64,000 bases of DNA from Pseudisothecium myosuroides (lineage: Eukaryota > Streptophyta > Bryopsida > Hypnales > Lembophyllaceae): NCBI GenBank assembly GCA_951799445.1, contig OX637295.1:23436001-23500000 (forward strand). Reading direction: 5' to 3'. Each line of letters opens with the position of its first letter. Positions within the stretch are counted from its first letter, which is position 1. Of this stretch, positions 12,141 to 22,741 are shown piece by piece. A program made the position numbers and the translations under genes. The notes beneath the pieces are model-generated. The model was not told the DNA's origin, searched no databases, and worked only from the letters and a program-made list of their open reading frames with translations.

Positions 12141-12898
12141 CCATGTCAAAGACGGAGTGGCCAAATGAAGTCACCCAAAGCCACCCCTAATTTTGCCATA
12201 AAAAGTTCCTAACCCGCTTAATAAAGCCGAACTTAGGAAGCCCTTGCGGTTGTTCGGGGGCGGGTCATCAATGCCGTGGAGGTTTGATCGGATCATGCAA
12301 CGCCATAAAGCCGAAAGTGCGTCCTCCCACACAAACATGATCTGGACGGAACAGAGTGGAGCGTCGCCTTTTTCAGCTCATCTGCTGCCGGGGGGCCTGC
12401 ACCATCATTGTCGCCGCAGCAAAGCCGCTCGCTTGTCAGACTAACGGTTTTCAATGGCACCTCATCAAAGCCGTCTTCTGCATGCCTGGGGGGCAAAGGA
12501 CCTTGAATGGGCCAATTTTCTAGCTCACTGGGGCCAAGACACCAAGGCACCAAGTCGCCAAGGCCCGCCAGCCACCATTGCAATTCATGCACCTCACGGC
12601 ACTCACTCTCAGACCCACTCTCACCAACATCTTTTCCTTTCCTGGACCTGCGCCGTCGCAGTTCGGTTAGCTAACTTTAGCTAAAGCTCAATCCTCCTCT
12701 AGCTAAGCTAAGCTTAATCCTCACTCCTCTAGCTAGCTCACAAGGGCCTCCCGGAGTCCGAGTTACTGCAATGTTGCGTACCTAATTGCATTTCTTCGGA
12801 GGGTCTAGTTTGATCTCGTACTCGTACTTCCAGCCTGTGTCCCCTCGTCTCAATTGGGCTGTACTGTATGTGGTCGAAAGCTTGTAACTTCATTTTCT

Positions 12899-13610
12899 GA
12901 GGATGTCTAGTTTTTTGGTTTTTTTTGGTGAGTTTGATTTTTAAGTTTTGGTGGATGTGGCATTCATCTGCGTGAACGATGTTTAGAGTCCGTTTGGTTC
13001 GGAGGTATGCTAGCCTTTAGCTTGCGAACTGCGCGCTGCGGCCTCTGATAGTATCGAATGGGCTTTACTGTATGTGGGAAAGGTGGAGGACGCTTTTTAC
13101 AAGACTTTTCTGGTTTCGAGGATGTCTAATTTGGTGGAATTTTTTGTGTGAGTACACGGTTGAAGTATTGTTGGGTTGTGAGATTCGACTGCGGGAACAA
13201 TGCTGAGAGTTCGTTTGATCCCGTGCGTGTGCTAGCCTTTAGCTTGCGAACTGCGGGTTCTAGTGGTTTGATCGAAACCTGGAGAATGCTTGCAGTCTTT
13301 TTCTCAGTGTAAATAATTTGCTGGAGTTTTTGGGTGTTCAAATGTTGGTGGATATAGCATTCATGTGCGTGACCAATGGTCAGAGTGTATTTGATCCCGA
13401 GCTTGTGAGTGCCGCAGCTTCTAGCTAGGACTAGTATCATACTTGCCAATCTCGACGTAATTCCAAACTGGAGAACGTTTGAAACTTTTTTCGAGGATAT
13501 AATTCTTTGGTGTGTTTCCGAGTCCAATGTTCAAGTATTGAACGTACATTGGATACAATATTCGTCTGCAGACTTCATTCGATCCTGAGCTATTTCTGGT
13601 GGTCTTTCTG
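12899..13610 (+). repeat. Four diverged tandem units (~185-220 bp)
   Basis: Unit starts are near 12899, 13118, 13302 and 13492. Shared order: a GAGGATGTCTAAT-like start, 'ttggtgg', a GTGGATATAGCATTC-like phrase, 'gcgtgaacaatg..gagt', 'cgtttgatccc', 'gctagcctttagcttgcgaa' (exact in units 1 and 2) and 'gaaacctggagaacg'. The set probably lies in a 5'-leader intron of the RRM gene, since a plausible acceptor (TTTCTCACAG at about 13974) precedes the coding start. That placement is inference. Confidence 0.6.
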
Positions 13611-14008
13611 TGATTTGAACCCGGAGGTTATTGGCAACCATTTCCAAAGATTAAAGTGATGTATCAGTCAACCATCCAAGCCGGTTAAACATATGGTCTG
13701 ATAGACGTTAAACAATCCGTTCTCTCAATGGATAAGCTCCTTTCTGTTGCGAGCATCATCACCGTGTCGTCAGTTTTCGGAATCTGAAGTTACACTGCAA
13801 CCTTGTGAAGTCGATTACAAGCTCCAATGCTCCTTAACTCCTAAGAATATAAGGTCACTGAGCCACTGCAAGCTAGTAACCGCTGTCACTCTCTGGAGTC
13901 GCTTGACGTCCGTGTTCCATGGCGCCGCATTTCATGTCACCAGCGTCATGCTGGCATCGCAAGCTTTCTCACAGGAACTGCCACTGATCGATTGAGAATC
14001 GAGACTCC

Positions 14009-14029
14009 ATGGTGGAGACCAGTGACTAA
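14009..14029 (+). promoter_or_regulatory. Short upstream ORF before the RRM start codon
   Basis: An ATG in CCATGG context opens six codons and a stop, 26 bases before the main ATG at 14056. If it lies in the mature leader it could lower translation of the main frame. Whether this part is in the mRNA is inferred from the acceptor-like site just upstream. Confidence 0.3.
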
Positions 14030-14055
14030 GAAGCGTCTCACTTCGATCAGCCGAA

Positions 14056-16193
14056 ATGATGCAGGCGATGGTGGATCACGTGACCGGGATGGTGTACTGG
14101 GTCCCTGTCGCAGATCAATCCGCCACAGGTCCCATTCCTGCCATCACCCCACTCGTCGTGCAGTCCCCTTACAGGTAAGATTATCTCAATCAGTCATTGT
14201 TAGGTTTTTTATGAATCAGGCTTAAGTTGGCTAACTGGAAAGTGCAACCGTTTTTAGTTGCCCAAGCTTGTGAAAGGCAGCTGAACCGTAAACCTGCACT
14301 CGTCCTAGAATTTATAGGTCAAGGTTTTCGTTGGATATGTCAATCCCATCTGAGAACTTGGAAGTTCTAGTTGTCGAAGCTCAAGGCATTTGAAGATGTC
14401 ACATTGTTGAATCTCGCTGTGAATTCCGGCATTGTAAGGAATATGGCCATCGTCACATTCAAATCAATGATGAGCACATTATGTAGTAATTGCGATCGTA
14501 ATTAAGCTCTCGTTGAATTGAATCCTGATGTGGGTCACCAAGTCTTTGAAGCCTAGGCACTTGGAAGGTAGAGTTCGTAGGGTTTGGGGTAGTTGAACGT
14601 CACATTGTTGGTGCCTTGACTTCCGGCGTTGTGAAGAATACGGTCATAGTGATATTTGCAATCAGTGATCGGCAGATCATGTAGTTATTCAATCGTTAGC
14701 TCTCATTGAATTGAATCCGGAATTGTATCAACTAAGTTTCCTAAGGTGTAAACACTCGAACGAAATACCTGACAGAGTCATTGAGCACTTGAATGTCACA
14801 GTATTGCTGGCGCTCTGTAATTTCGCCATTGTAACGAATGTGAGCATAGTCACATTCAAAATCACATGTCGGCCGATCATGTAGTAATTCGACCGTGATC
14901 CCATATCAAATTGAATCCCGAAGTTGACCACCGAGTTTTGTAAGGTCCAGGCATTGAAATGAATAGTGGCTCACCGAGTTTTGTCCACTTCCATGTCACA
15001 GTAGGGATTAGGCATTGCAAGCAACAGTTCCTAGAAAATGTGACACCTTGAATGTCACATTTTCGGCTCTCTGAACTCCGCCATCGTAACGGAATTGGCC
15101 ATAACCGCAGGACGAGTTCATTCTGTAGTAAAGTCAAGCGCAAACTCTAAAGGCAATTGACTCCCTGACTCCCATGCACATTGCTCCGGCCAGTGATAGG
15201 AATGGTGGTTCGATTTTTGACACATTAGGCATTAGGCATTGCAAATAGTATTTCATAGAAATTGTGACCCCTTGAATGTCATATTTTCGGCTCTCTGAAC
15301 TCCGCCATTACAACGAAACTGACCCTCACTGCAGGATGAGCGCATTGCGTACTAAATCAATCACCAACTCTAATGCAAACTGACTCCCTTTTGTGTGCAG
15401 ATTGCTCCGGCCAGTGCTTCCTCCCCAGTCCCCAGTCCTCCCCCCGGTGGTCCCCCCACTGGAACCCAACACCACAGTATTCGTCCGCGGCATCCCTCGC
15501 GAAGCCACCACTCAATCCGTCGAGAGCTTCTTCCACATCTACGGGGAGATTCTCTCCTGCCACGTGATCCGCCACAAGGACGCCTCCACCAACAAGGGCA
15601 TCGCATTCGTCAAGTTCCGTTCCGCGGACGCAGCGCAGCGCGCCATCAGCTGCAACCACCCGGGTGTGATGGAGCAGCGGGAGATTTTCGCGGAGTGGGC
15701 GCACCCGCGACCTCCTGCTGCCAGCTCGGCTATTCGCGGAATGCCAGATCAGCAAATGATGGTCGGGGCCAGTGGGAGTGCGCCTCCTGTGTACTTGTCT
15801 GCCCCTCCTGCGCAACCAAGGTTTATGCCTTTGGGTGGTGTAGCTGCTGCGCAACCGTGGATGGTTGGGCCCAGCTATGGGTCGCAGTACTTGCCAGCCG
15901 CGGGGGCGGGGGGGCATGTTTTAGGGTTTCCTGCTCATGCGGGTTTTAGTGGTTATGAGAATTTTGGGTTTTCGAATTATTTTCCAGTTGCGGATTATGG
16001 GGTGAACGTGAGTGCAGTCAGTGCTTCTCCTCGAGCTGGATCCTCAACCAGAAATGAAAGTGATGGCGCAGTGGGGGATGAATCGGAAAAGGAGGGCTGT
16101 GAAGATGACAGCCACTGCTCCATGACTCGGCTTCATCTTGGGGATTCGGAAAGATCCACCAAGAGTAGAAAAGGCAAAGAGAAAGAGACTTAG
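14056..16193 (+). CDS. Single-RRM RNA-binding protein, two coding exons
   Basis: Exons are 14056-14174 and 15401-16193, and the GT-AG intron is 14175-15400. The split AG|A codon joins the frames and gives 303 aa. The first of two adjacent ATGs is used. One RRM spans about residues 65-140, with RNP2 VFVRGI (66-71) and RNP1 KGIAFVKF (105-112). The RRM binds single-stranded RNA through the aromatic residues of these strands; RNP1 here has Ile where an aromatic is usual. The first 64 residues are Pro- and Val-rich. The tail after 145 is Gly/Ala/Pro/Tyr-rich low complexity, then an acidic-to-basic end (GDESEKEG... KGKEKET). The exon's high G+C is unlike the flanks. No closer family was recognised; a DAZ/BOULE-like relation was considered and not supported. 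It probably acts in mRNA processing or translation, which is inference. Confidence 0.85.
14395..15416 (+). repeat. Five diverged tandem units spanning the RRM intron and the exon-2 acceptor
   Basis: Units start at GAATGTCAC-like phrases near 14395, 14595, 14791, 15050 and 15274 (spacing 196-259). Shared order: 'tcacattgttg', 'tctctgaactccgccattgtaacgaa', 'ggccatagtcacat', 'gatcatgtagtaatt', 'aattgaatcccg'. In the last two units the end is a long match (CTCTAA.GGCAA.TGACTCCCT then TGC.CATTGCTCCGGCCAGTG). The final unit therefore contains the real splice acceptor and the first 16 coding bases of exon 2. Confidence 0.75.
15174..15191 (+). other. Duplicated, inactivated splice acceptor with exon-2 start
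   Basis: At about 15173-15192 the intron contains CCATGCACATTGCTCCGGCC. The real junction at 15393-15412 reads GTGTGCAG|ATTGCTCCGGCC. The upstream copy has AC where the true acceptor has AG, so it should not splice. This marks a tandem duplication that copied the intron end together with the exon start. Confidence 0.6.
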
Positions 16194-17248
16194 ACTTAGG
16201 CTTGTAGGGCCGCCATTATTTCAGTCATCGTGCTCCCTAGAGCACAAATTTTTTTGTCTCCGTCGACACAAGAAACCTTAGCAGATTTGGTGATTGAGTA
16301 CCGCTGCTGATAGTCCACGGCCAGAAAGTCATGCGATTCTCCAGTTCTAGAGCTAGACTGTGTCAGCATGCAAATTTTTGTCACGTAATACATCGATCAT
16401 CAAGCGAAATGGAAGTTCCCGATGGGGTTGTGGAATGCATTGAACTGTGTTTTGCAAGTGTGTATGCAGGGAATCTATTATGCGTCTGTTATAGGTCAAT
16501 ATTATGAAGTCTCGCTGGGTGCCTGGGTCCCTTTGTTGAAGTCTGCGAAGACCCTCTTACGGGCATTAAGAGGACAGCATCTCTTCCATTGCCAGACCCC
16601 GGGATTAATTAGAGTTCCTGGCACTATAATCACGCCGGCTGTCCGAAGCTTAACGCAGTGGAATTTTACAACTGATCGAATCATATCAAACGAAATCTGG
16701 AGATTACACGCTGCCAAGGGATTGATGCAGCAGAATGGGAATTGAACCTTCCCGAGTTGCATATACATGCGTGAATGAATACATATTGCTGTGATGTCAT
16801 TCCCCCTGTTGATGGGTCGCATCACTCAGAAAATTTGTACTCCCGAGGAGCGTGGCAAAACTTGAAATCAGTATAAATATGTGCAACAATCGAATCTCCT
16901 CAAGAGTCATATGGGAGCATATATATACCCTGTCTACAGTTCCAAAACTACAAGCAGATATATATATACCTCCTCTCTATCGTTTATTTTCTTAGATCTA
17001 AGCTAAGGTCCTCGTGATACTCTTCCTCACAGACCGCTTGCATATGTACTGTACAACTTCAAAATGGTAAGTCTCGCATCACCCTTGCTGATTTCTTGCT
17101 CGGTGCACAAGAGTGCTGGGGTAACTTTGAAATCCGGTAGCTAGATTGAGATAGATTGCGATAGAGTGAAACAAGCTTTCTACAGAATATGCAACAATTT
17201 CGTCAGTACCTTTAAATTCTCAACAGGGGCGAGAAAGCCGGGGTGAAA
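16194..17248. other. Intergenic region between two convergent genes
   Basis: It holds the 3' ends of the RRM gene (+) and the AP2 gene (-). No coding region was recognised; short open frames on both strands have no family features. A TA-rich pair of tracts lies near 16915-16970. No single clear poly-A signal could be picked. Confidence 0.5.
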
Positions 17249-19985
17249 CTAAGTGCAAGGATAGGTAAATCTGATCGTAGTAGGAAGCTCATCCAAATCA
17301 ATAGAAGGGAACGAGCTCTGCTCCGTCATCATGCCGTCGCTAGGCTGGCTCAGCATGTGATTCCAGAACGACGTATCGTTCTCTAGAAGCTCAGATTGAC
17401 AGTCCGTTTGCGAGTCGTCGAAAGAAAACTCCTCGAAACTGGAAAAGTTGTAAGACTCCTCTTTCGGCACCATCAAGGACGTCACGTCGCTGGAGCCGCT
17501 CGTGGTCTCCATCTCCGAAAGCTCCTCCAACGTGAACCCCTCGTCATAATCCCCACCACTAACAAGAAGCTGCTGATTTGATTGCACAGGCTTTTGTTCC
17601 GCCTGCATCGAGTATGCATCTGAGTACAAAAAGTTCACCGGGTCCTGCACCAATTCCTTCGTGTTGTCATCGCACAGGGTTTGCGCCTGATCACCCCATT
17701 GCAAAGCGCTCGTCGTCGTGGTCGCCAGTTTCTGCAGGTCGTTACTTGAGCCCCCGTCGCGTGTGTAGCGCATTTTGGAAAATTGTTGCAATGGTTTCGG
17801 CGGACACGACGACCCGTGCTGATGAAACTCCTGACTGATGGTTTCCAGAAACTCCAAGTCGGAGCAGGAGCCTCTGTCAGCTATCATTCGCTGAGTGTCC
17901 AGCGGCTGCGACGAGTCCTCCAGAGCTGTCCGAAGCATCTGCATGTCGTCGTCACTGGCGTCGAGAGGTCGACTAATTTTGTCCAGCGTCACAATTGGGG
18001 GGTCGATGCACGTCGAACCGCCGTCGGAACTCGTTCTCTGACCACCGTCGGGCTGGAATACAAACCGGGTCTGGCCGGGAGACGCCGAGGGATACCTGCA
18101 AACGCCATAGCCGGGCCTATTTGATACCAAAAAGTGTGCTTATAAAAATAAAAAATCGCATAAATCCGAAAAGTGAAAGAGCACACAAGAAGACAGAGCA
18201 TGTACGCTAACTACTCACTGGCTATAGCAGGTGAGATCGAAGTTGGTGACGGCAGCTGCGCCACGGTATTCGATCGCGGCCATGTCGTATGCCCGAGCTG
18301 CTTCCTCTTGTGTACCTACATAAAGATCACACCGGCCACCATATGCATGCAAGCATGAGACCTTTTAGACTGTAGCCATTTTCTTGACCTCTCTTTCTTC
18401 GGTCACCTTTGCAAAGATCCGAAATCGTACTCAGAAATTTCCGAGTAACCAAAGCTCCGCAGTCTAACTTGCAATAATGGAAGTTGGATCCGGCCACTTA
18501 CCGAAGGTCCCGAGGTATAAGTACTTGTTTCCATCCACACGCCCAATGCGTGCTTCCCAGCGGCCATTATGATGATGCCTACAAAAAAATCGAATTCCAA
18601 GACCCGCAAGCAGCTTCAGATCTCTAAACTCGGCCATTTAAAAATGAAGAATGAATGAATTTCAAGGACGAAGCCTTGAAAGTACCTTGCGACGCCTCGG
18701 TACTTGGACACGCCCCTTGAGAATCCGCTGCTTTTCCTGCACAGGCAAAGAAAGAACCGCTCATACGTTGAGAACGCGCGATCCACCATGCGAGCTTCTG
18801 TTTAAGAGAAAGGCTAGCTGCCGACACGGGTGGTACTAATTAATTACTGACCTTCGGAGAGAGGCGAGGTATTCCTCGCGAGAAATATTCGCCATTTCCA
18901 AGAGCTGCTGCTCGTAATCTTCCAACTGCCAAAACAAAAAAAGCGTCACGTACGGGGCGTTAAAAAAGACGACGACGACGACCCATAACCGCCCATGACT
19001 GTGATCACGAGCTTCCCGAGGGAGACTGCGAAGAAGGTGGTGTACCTTGAAATTAATCACGGTGCCGGGGCCCCAGTACTTGAGGGCGGCGAGATCGTAA
19101 GCGCGTGCCGCGGCTTCTTCGTCATCATAAGCCCCTGGTCCACGGATCAAGCACACGCCATCAACGCTTTAGCACGTCTTCTAAACTAACACAAAAATTC
19201 TTGCAAGATCAGTCAACAAGAGACAGAAACAGAGAGAGAATCTGTGAATTCGAAAATGTCTGCCAACATTGCATGCAACTCCAGCAAGCGAGATCAGACA
19301 AAACATCAATAACGAAACGAAACTCACCGAGATAAACTGCACAAAGCCGCGTGGTCAACAACGTTGTCATCGTCCGCCATCGGCACCGACATCGATCATT
19401 CACACAAATTAGAACGACTGAAACTCACGGGTCCGGACTACCGCATTCACAAACAGCAATCGAAAATGCGACATTCCCCACAACAAACTCGCTCCCCCCA
19501 AAAACGAAACTTAAAAAAACTCAATTACCTTGACGTCCCTTCTTATGTTGCTTGTCATTCCAACAGCTCTTATCCCACAAGTGCGCTTCATACCGCCCTG
19601 TCCACCGATGCCTACATGCGAACACCCCATAATTCCAAACCACTCCTCAATTCAATGCAACAAACGTAAACCCCCAAACCATCCCCAAATCGAAAACTCC
19701 AACACAAATTAATTTAAAAAAAAATCCAAACCCACACAAGAAACCAAATGCGCCTGACCTCGTGACCCCCCTAAACGAGGAGCTCCGCTTCAACGGCCCC
19801 CCCGTGGCCGCCCCCGCGTCCTCTTTCCGCACCAGCTTGTTGTTGCGCTTGTTGTTGCCGGTCCCAGCTTTCGTCACCCTGGCCGGGTACTGTCGCACGA
19901 TCCGCTTGCAGCAAGGCTTCGACTTCACACCAAGGTGGCGATGTTGCTGTTGCTGATTCTGCTGATGTTCCAGAAGGAGGTCCAT
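17249..19985 (-). CDS. WRI1-like: WRI1-like AP2 transcription factor, nine coding exons
   Basis: Exons on the minus strand: 19985-19759, 19611-19529, 19336-19328, 19134-19046, 18925-18852, 18736-18686, 18578-18502, 18315-18219, 18095-17249. Introns are 107-193 bp, all GT-AG. The joined frame is 517 aa. AP2 repeat 1 is at about 71-135 ([18 protein letters not shown]... [20 protein letters not shown]). Repeat 2 is at about 173-229 ([20 protein letters not shown], then [20 protein letters not shown]). The linker has [20 protein letters not shown]. The [24 protein letters not shown] wording is that of the WRI1 subclade rather than ANT/PLT. Arabidopsis WRI1 activates glycolytic and fatty-acid synthesis genes. 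The N-terminus is Gln/basic ([23 protein letters not shown]), and the 281-residue C-terminus is Ser/acidic, fitting an activation region. It is a nuclear DNA-binding protein. Subclade is firm; one-to-one orthology is not shown. Confidence 0.93.
19328..19336 (-). other. 9-base microexon (exon 3) of the AP2 gene
   Basis: On the minus strand the sequence is ...GCAG|TTTATCTCG|GTGAG.... With the G left by exon 2 and the GG opening exon 4 it encodes Val-Tyr-Leu-Gly. A 9-base exon encoding VYL is a known hallmark of plant AP2/WRI1 genes. Its presence confirms both gene identity and the exon chain. Confidence 0.93.
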
Positions 19986-20316
19986 GATGATCGAGCTAGC
20001 TTTTGCAATTCTGTGTGTGTGTGTTTTTTCACTTACACGACGCGGAAGAAGCGCATGAAGCTGCCGAAGCCAAGGGGCCCAGAAACTGAAAATCGGAGCA
20101 GTGCCATGCTAGCTAAGTTACCAACAATCGGTGCCAACAGTACTGAGATGGTCCAAGTAATGAATAAATTGAAATGAAATGGTGGTGCAAGTTGTGGAGC
20201 TTCTGCTGCACGCATTTGCCAACAAGTGCGAGACACAAGCGAAGTTCGACAGCAGCAGCGGCTGTCGTCTCTCTCGTAAGCTTTAGTCTCAGTTCCAGCA
20301 CTGGGGTCCAGGATGC

Positions 20317-20331
20317 TTCTTTTTATATATT
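20317..20331 (-). promoter_or_regulatory. Probable TATA box of the AP2 gene
   Basis: Read on the minus strand, GGGCCCAATATATAAAAAG occurs about 335 bases before the start codon. TATATAAAA is a good plant TATA box, and the GGGCCCA beside it resembles TCP/site II-type elements. It would predict a leader of about 300 nt. The AT-rich background lowers certainty. Confidence 0.45.
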
Positions 20332-20432
20332 GGGCCCTCCTGGGACCCACTGGGGACCAACGATGGCTCCAGGCCTTTGGTTTGGACCGTGGTTCTCCGA
20401 AGTTCCGGACTGGACATTCTCAGCCGCCCGCT

Positions 20433-20510
20433 CCTTTTTTTTTCTTTTTTTTCTTTTTTTTTCTTTTTTTTTCTTTTTTTTTCTTTTTTTTTCTTTTTTT
20501 TTCTTTTTTT
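20433..20510. repeat. (C T9)n minisatellite upstream of the AP2 gene
   Basis: At least six near-perfect 10-base units of one C and nine Ts, followed by a G7 run. On the AP2 sense strand this is a purine-only tract of A9G units, about 110-190 bases upstream of the probable TATA box. Such tracts can exclude nucleosomes or vary in length, but no role can be shown here. Confidence 0.9.
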
Positions 20511-20819
20511 GGGGGGGTCTGGAATTTCGAAAATTAATGGGCCGTTGTTGTTGTGTCTGCATGGGGACTGAGTGATGAGTCACACTCGCGGTGGATGGCG
20601 AGCACGCATTTTTGTTCCGAATATCCCGTTTCAGAGCTCCCTTTCGGTTGAGGTGGGTGTGGAGGGGCTTTGGAGGGGCCTTTGGAGGGGGGGGCACTTG
20701 GGTGGAGGGCAAGCGCTAAAATTTGCCACAACCAAAAAAAAAAAGAAAGAAAGAAAGAAATTTTTTTTGCCTAACTTGTTCCAAGAAAACTGGGTGTTTT
20801 TTTTTTCACATTACCTGCC

Positions 20820-21790
20820 TAGATTGAAGGCCTTTGAATCTTCTTAGCTTAAAAAACTTTGCATTTAAAAATATTGAATTTAAAAGTTTTTTATGTTGAA
20901 GAAGTGAGTTGAAAGTCTAGTGATTTTTTTTTTAAAAAAGCACTTGAATTTCATCCTTTTTGAAAATTTTAAATAGAAGTAAGTTTGAGATCGCATGAAA
21001 AAATTAAATCACTAATAGCTCAAAGATGGAATTGAAACACAATATTTCCATTCGTAAAGCTGATTTAGCATGCAAGCTTAACCTTGCCAAAAAAGAAGAA
21101 AAAAATATTGGAAAAATTGCATTCATAAATGAATCCTAAAGGTTGTTTTTTCAAGAAGATGCTTAGATTGCCCCCAAAACAAGATCATCTATAATTTTCT
21201 CAACATTAATCCAAATAGAATTAATCAAATCTTTCCATGTACATAAGAGTATTTCCTACGGAATATATTTATTTATTTATTTATTTATTTATATTTATAT
21301 TTATATTTAGGATTTTTATAATAAAAATTGATTATTGCTCAACAAACCCTGTTTTGGGCTTTGGGTGGCAAAACTTTTGCTTTTGGACACCACTTGAAAT
21401 AAAAATTATATTTCCCAAAAGTTCATGTGTTTTCCAGCGGTGCTAGTATGTGAGCCCAAGAATGTGAGCTTGCGTGCATCGAGCCTACAATGTAGGTACC
21501 TATAATATAAATACTCCATACTATAGAAGGTGTATGTATCATAAACACCTATAATATGGATATTTGTAACATATATATATCCTATAATCATAAACGATTT
21601 TTATAGTATATATATTTATAACATAGGTGTGTAGTATTATAGGCTCATGGGCTCACACTCCTATGCTCACATAATAGCACCCCTCATGTGTTTTCTTGTC
21701 TTCAAAAAAAAGTTTCAAAAAATCTCAATAAAATTTATGGGTTTTAAGTAAAATTTTGCTGAAAATTTCCTTAAAGGTCTTTACTTAAAA
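20820..21790 (+). mobile_element. Decayed TTAA-type element with a nested MITE
   Basis: Internal phrases match the P2 subfamily at 54394-55205, for example 'agaagatgcttagattgccc', 'ccaaatagaattaatcaaa' and 'tttgggtggcaaaacttttgctt'. The outer ends are too eroded to place exactly. It is interrupted at 21435-21683 by another element. Confidence 0.4.
21435..21683. mobile_element. MITE with ~12-base target duplication (Mutator-like?)
   Basis: TCATGTGTTTTC flanks it on both sides (21423-21434 and 21684-21695). Terminal inverted repeats are GGTGCTAGTATGTGAGC at left and GCTCACATAATAGCACC at right. The interior is A+T-rich and partly palindromic. A long target duplication suggests a Mutator-like origin (normally 8-11 bases); the class is not certain. 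It sits inside an older TTAA-type element. Confidence 0.6.
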
Positions 21791-22737
21791 TCTTATGTCT
21801 AGGACTATATTTAAAAATTCACTTAAAACACCCCTTTCTCTTGTAGTGGTTTTTTTGGATTGATAAAGAATTCCAGTTCCGCACCAAATCAAATTTTGTG
21901 ATATCATGAGTGACAAATACTTTTTCTTAATTTTTTTGTACCATTGTACTGAATTTCCATCACAGTGGGTCACAAAGACCCCATTGCGATGACCAAAAGG
22001 ATTTGAAGATGGAGGTCCTATTCATAAAATTCAAACTTGTAAGATAAGGTGGAAACACCTAAAACCATCAAAATAAGTAATTCAATGTAGTTGGAGCGGC
22101 ACCTTTTTTTTTGAAAAAAATATTTTTGTAGTATAAGCAATTGAAAAATCATGAATCTTAAATTTATTTATTTTTTGGGATAAGCCTTCTAATTCTTGAG
22201 AATTTTCAAAGTGGAACTCCCTAGGACACAAGAGGTGATTGTAAGAAACACCTGCTGATTTTGTTGCATTTTACAGTACTTATGCCTTTTTTTTCTAGAG
22301 TACTTTAAGATTAGAAAAACAATTCTTAAACAGTTTTAAAAATATGGTTAATGTATACACCTTTAAGATGCAGGCAACCACCGAAGGAAAATCATAGAAA
22401 AATTCTCTAAGTAGGAGAACTAAAAAAAGTACCAAATCTCAAGAAAATACATATTTTGATGTTTTAATTAGTAGAAAATAGGATAAATAAATAAATAAAA
22501 TAAAATAAAAATTGTCCATTTGTAACAACTTTATGGAGATGGTTATTCACCAAAAAAACCACCAAAATAATTTTACATGTTTCAAAATGTAAGTAGAAGG
22601 AGGCTTATTTTGTGGACTTCTACATGACATATAATTAACTATTTTAAAAAATCTTTTGAGGAGTAGCCAAAAGTGCACTAGAAGACCATCCCTTCCAAAT
22701 TTCAGCTCCAAATTCGTTTATTTAGGATATTGCTTTG
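21791..22737. other. Gene-free A+T-rich spacer
   Basis: No gene or recognisable repeat boundary. A short (AAAT)n tract lies near 22485-22510. Confidence 0.4.
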
Positions 22738-22741
22738 TTAA

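Larger units (their letters stand above)
10391..12640 (+). promoter_or_regulatory. G+C-richer upstream region of the RRM gene
   Basis: Base composition changes sharply from the A+T-rich flank, with CAG-rich (10735-10800) and CG-containing stretches up to about 12600. No open frame here has recognisable domains. The region ends in a pyrimidine-rich tract (about 12600-12740) that looks like a plant 5' leader. I infer promoter and distal upstream sequence for the gene whose first coding exon is at 14056. No TATA box could be chosen with confidence. Confidence 0.3.

Noticed and set aside
15357..15949. Long frames on both strands overlapping the RRM exon
   Set aside because: Shadows of G+C-rich coding sequence; only the frame with the RRM motifs and a matching splice phase is real.
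14056..16193. DAZ/BOULE-like assignment for the RRM protein
   Set aside because: Only the general RRM is shared; no DAZ repeats and RNP wording differs.
20174..20575. 133-codon frame with long Phe runs
   Set aside because: It spans the CT9 minisatellite and the leader of the AP2 gene on the opposite strand.
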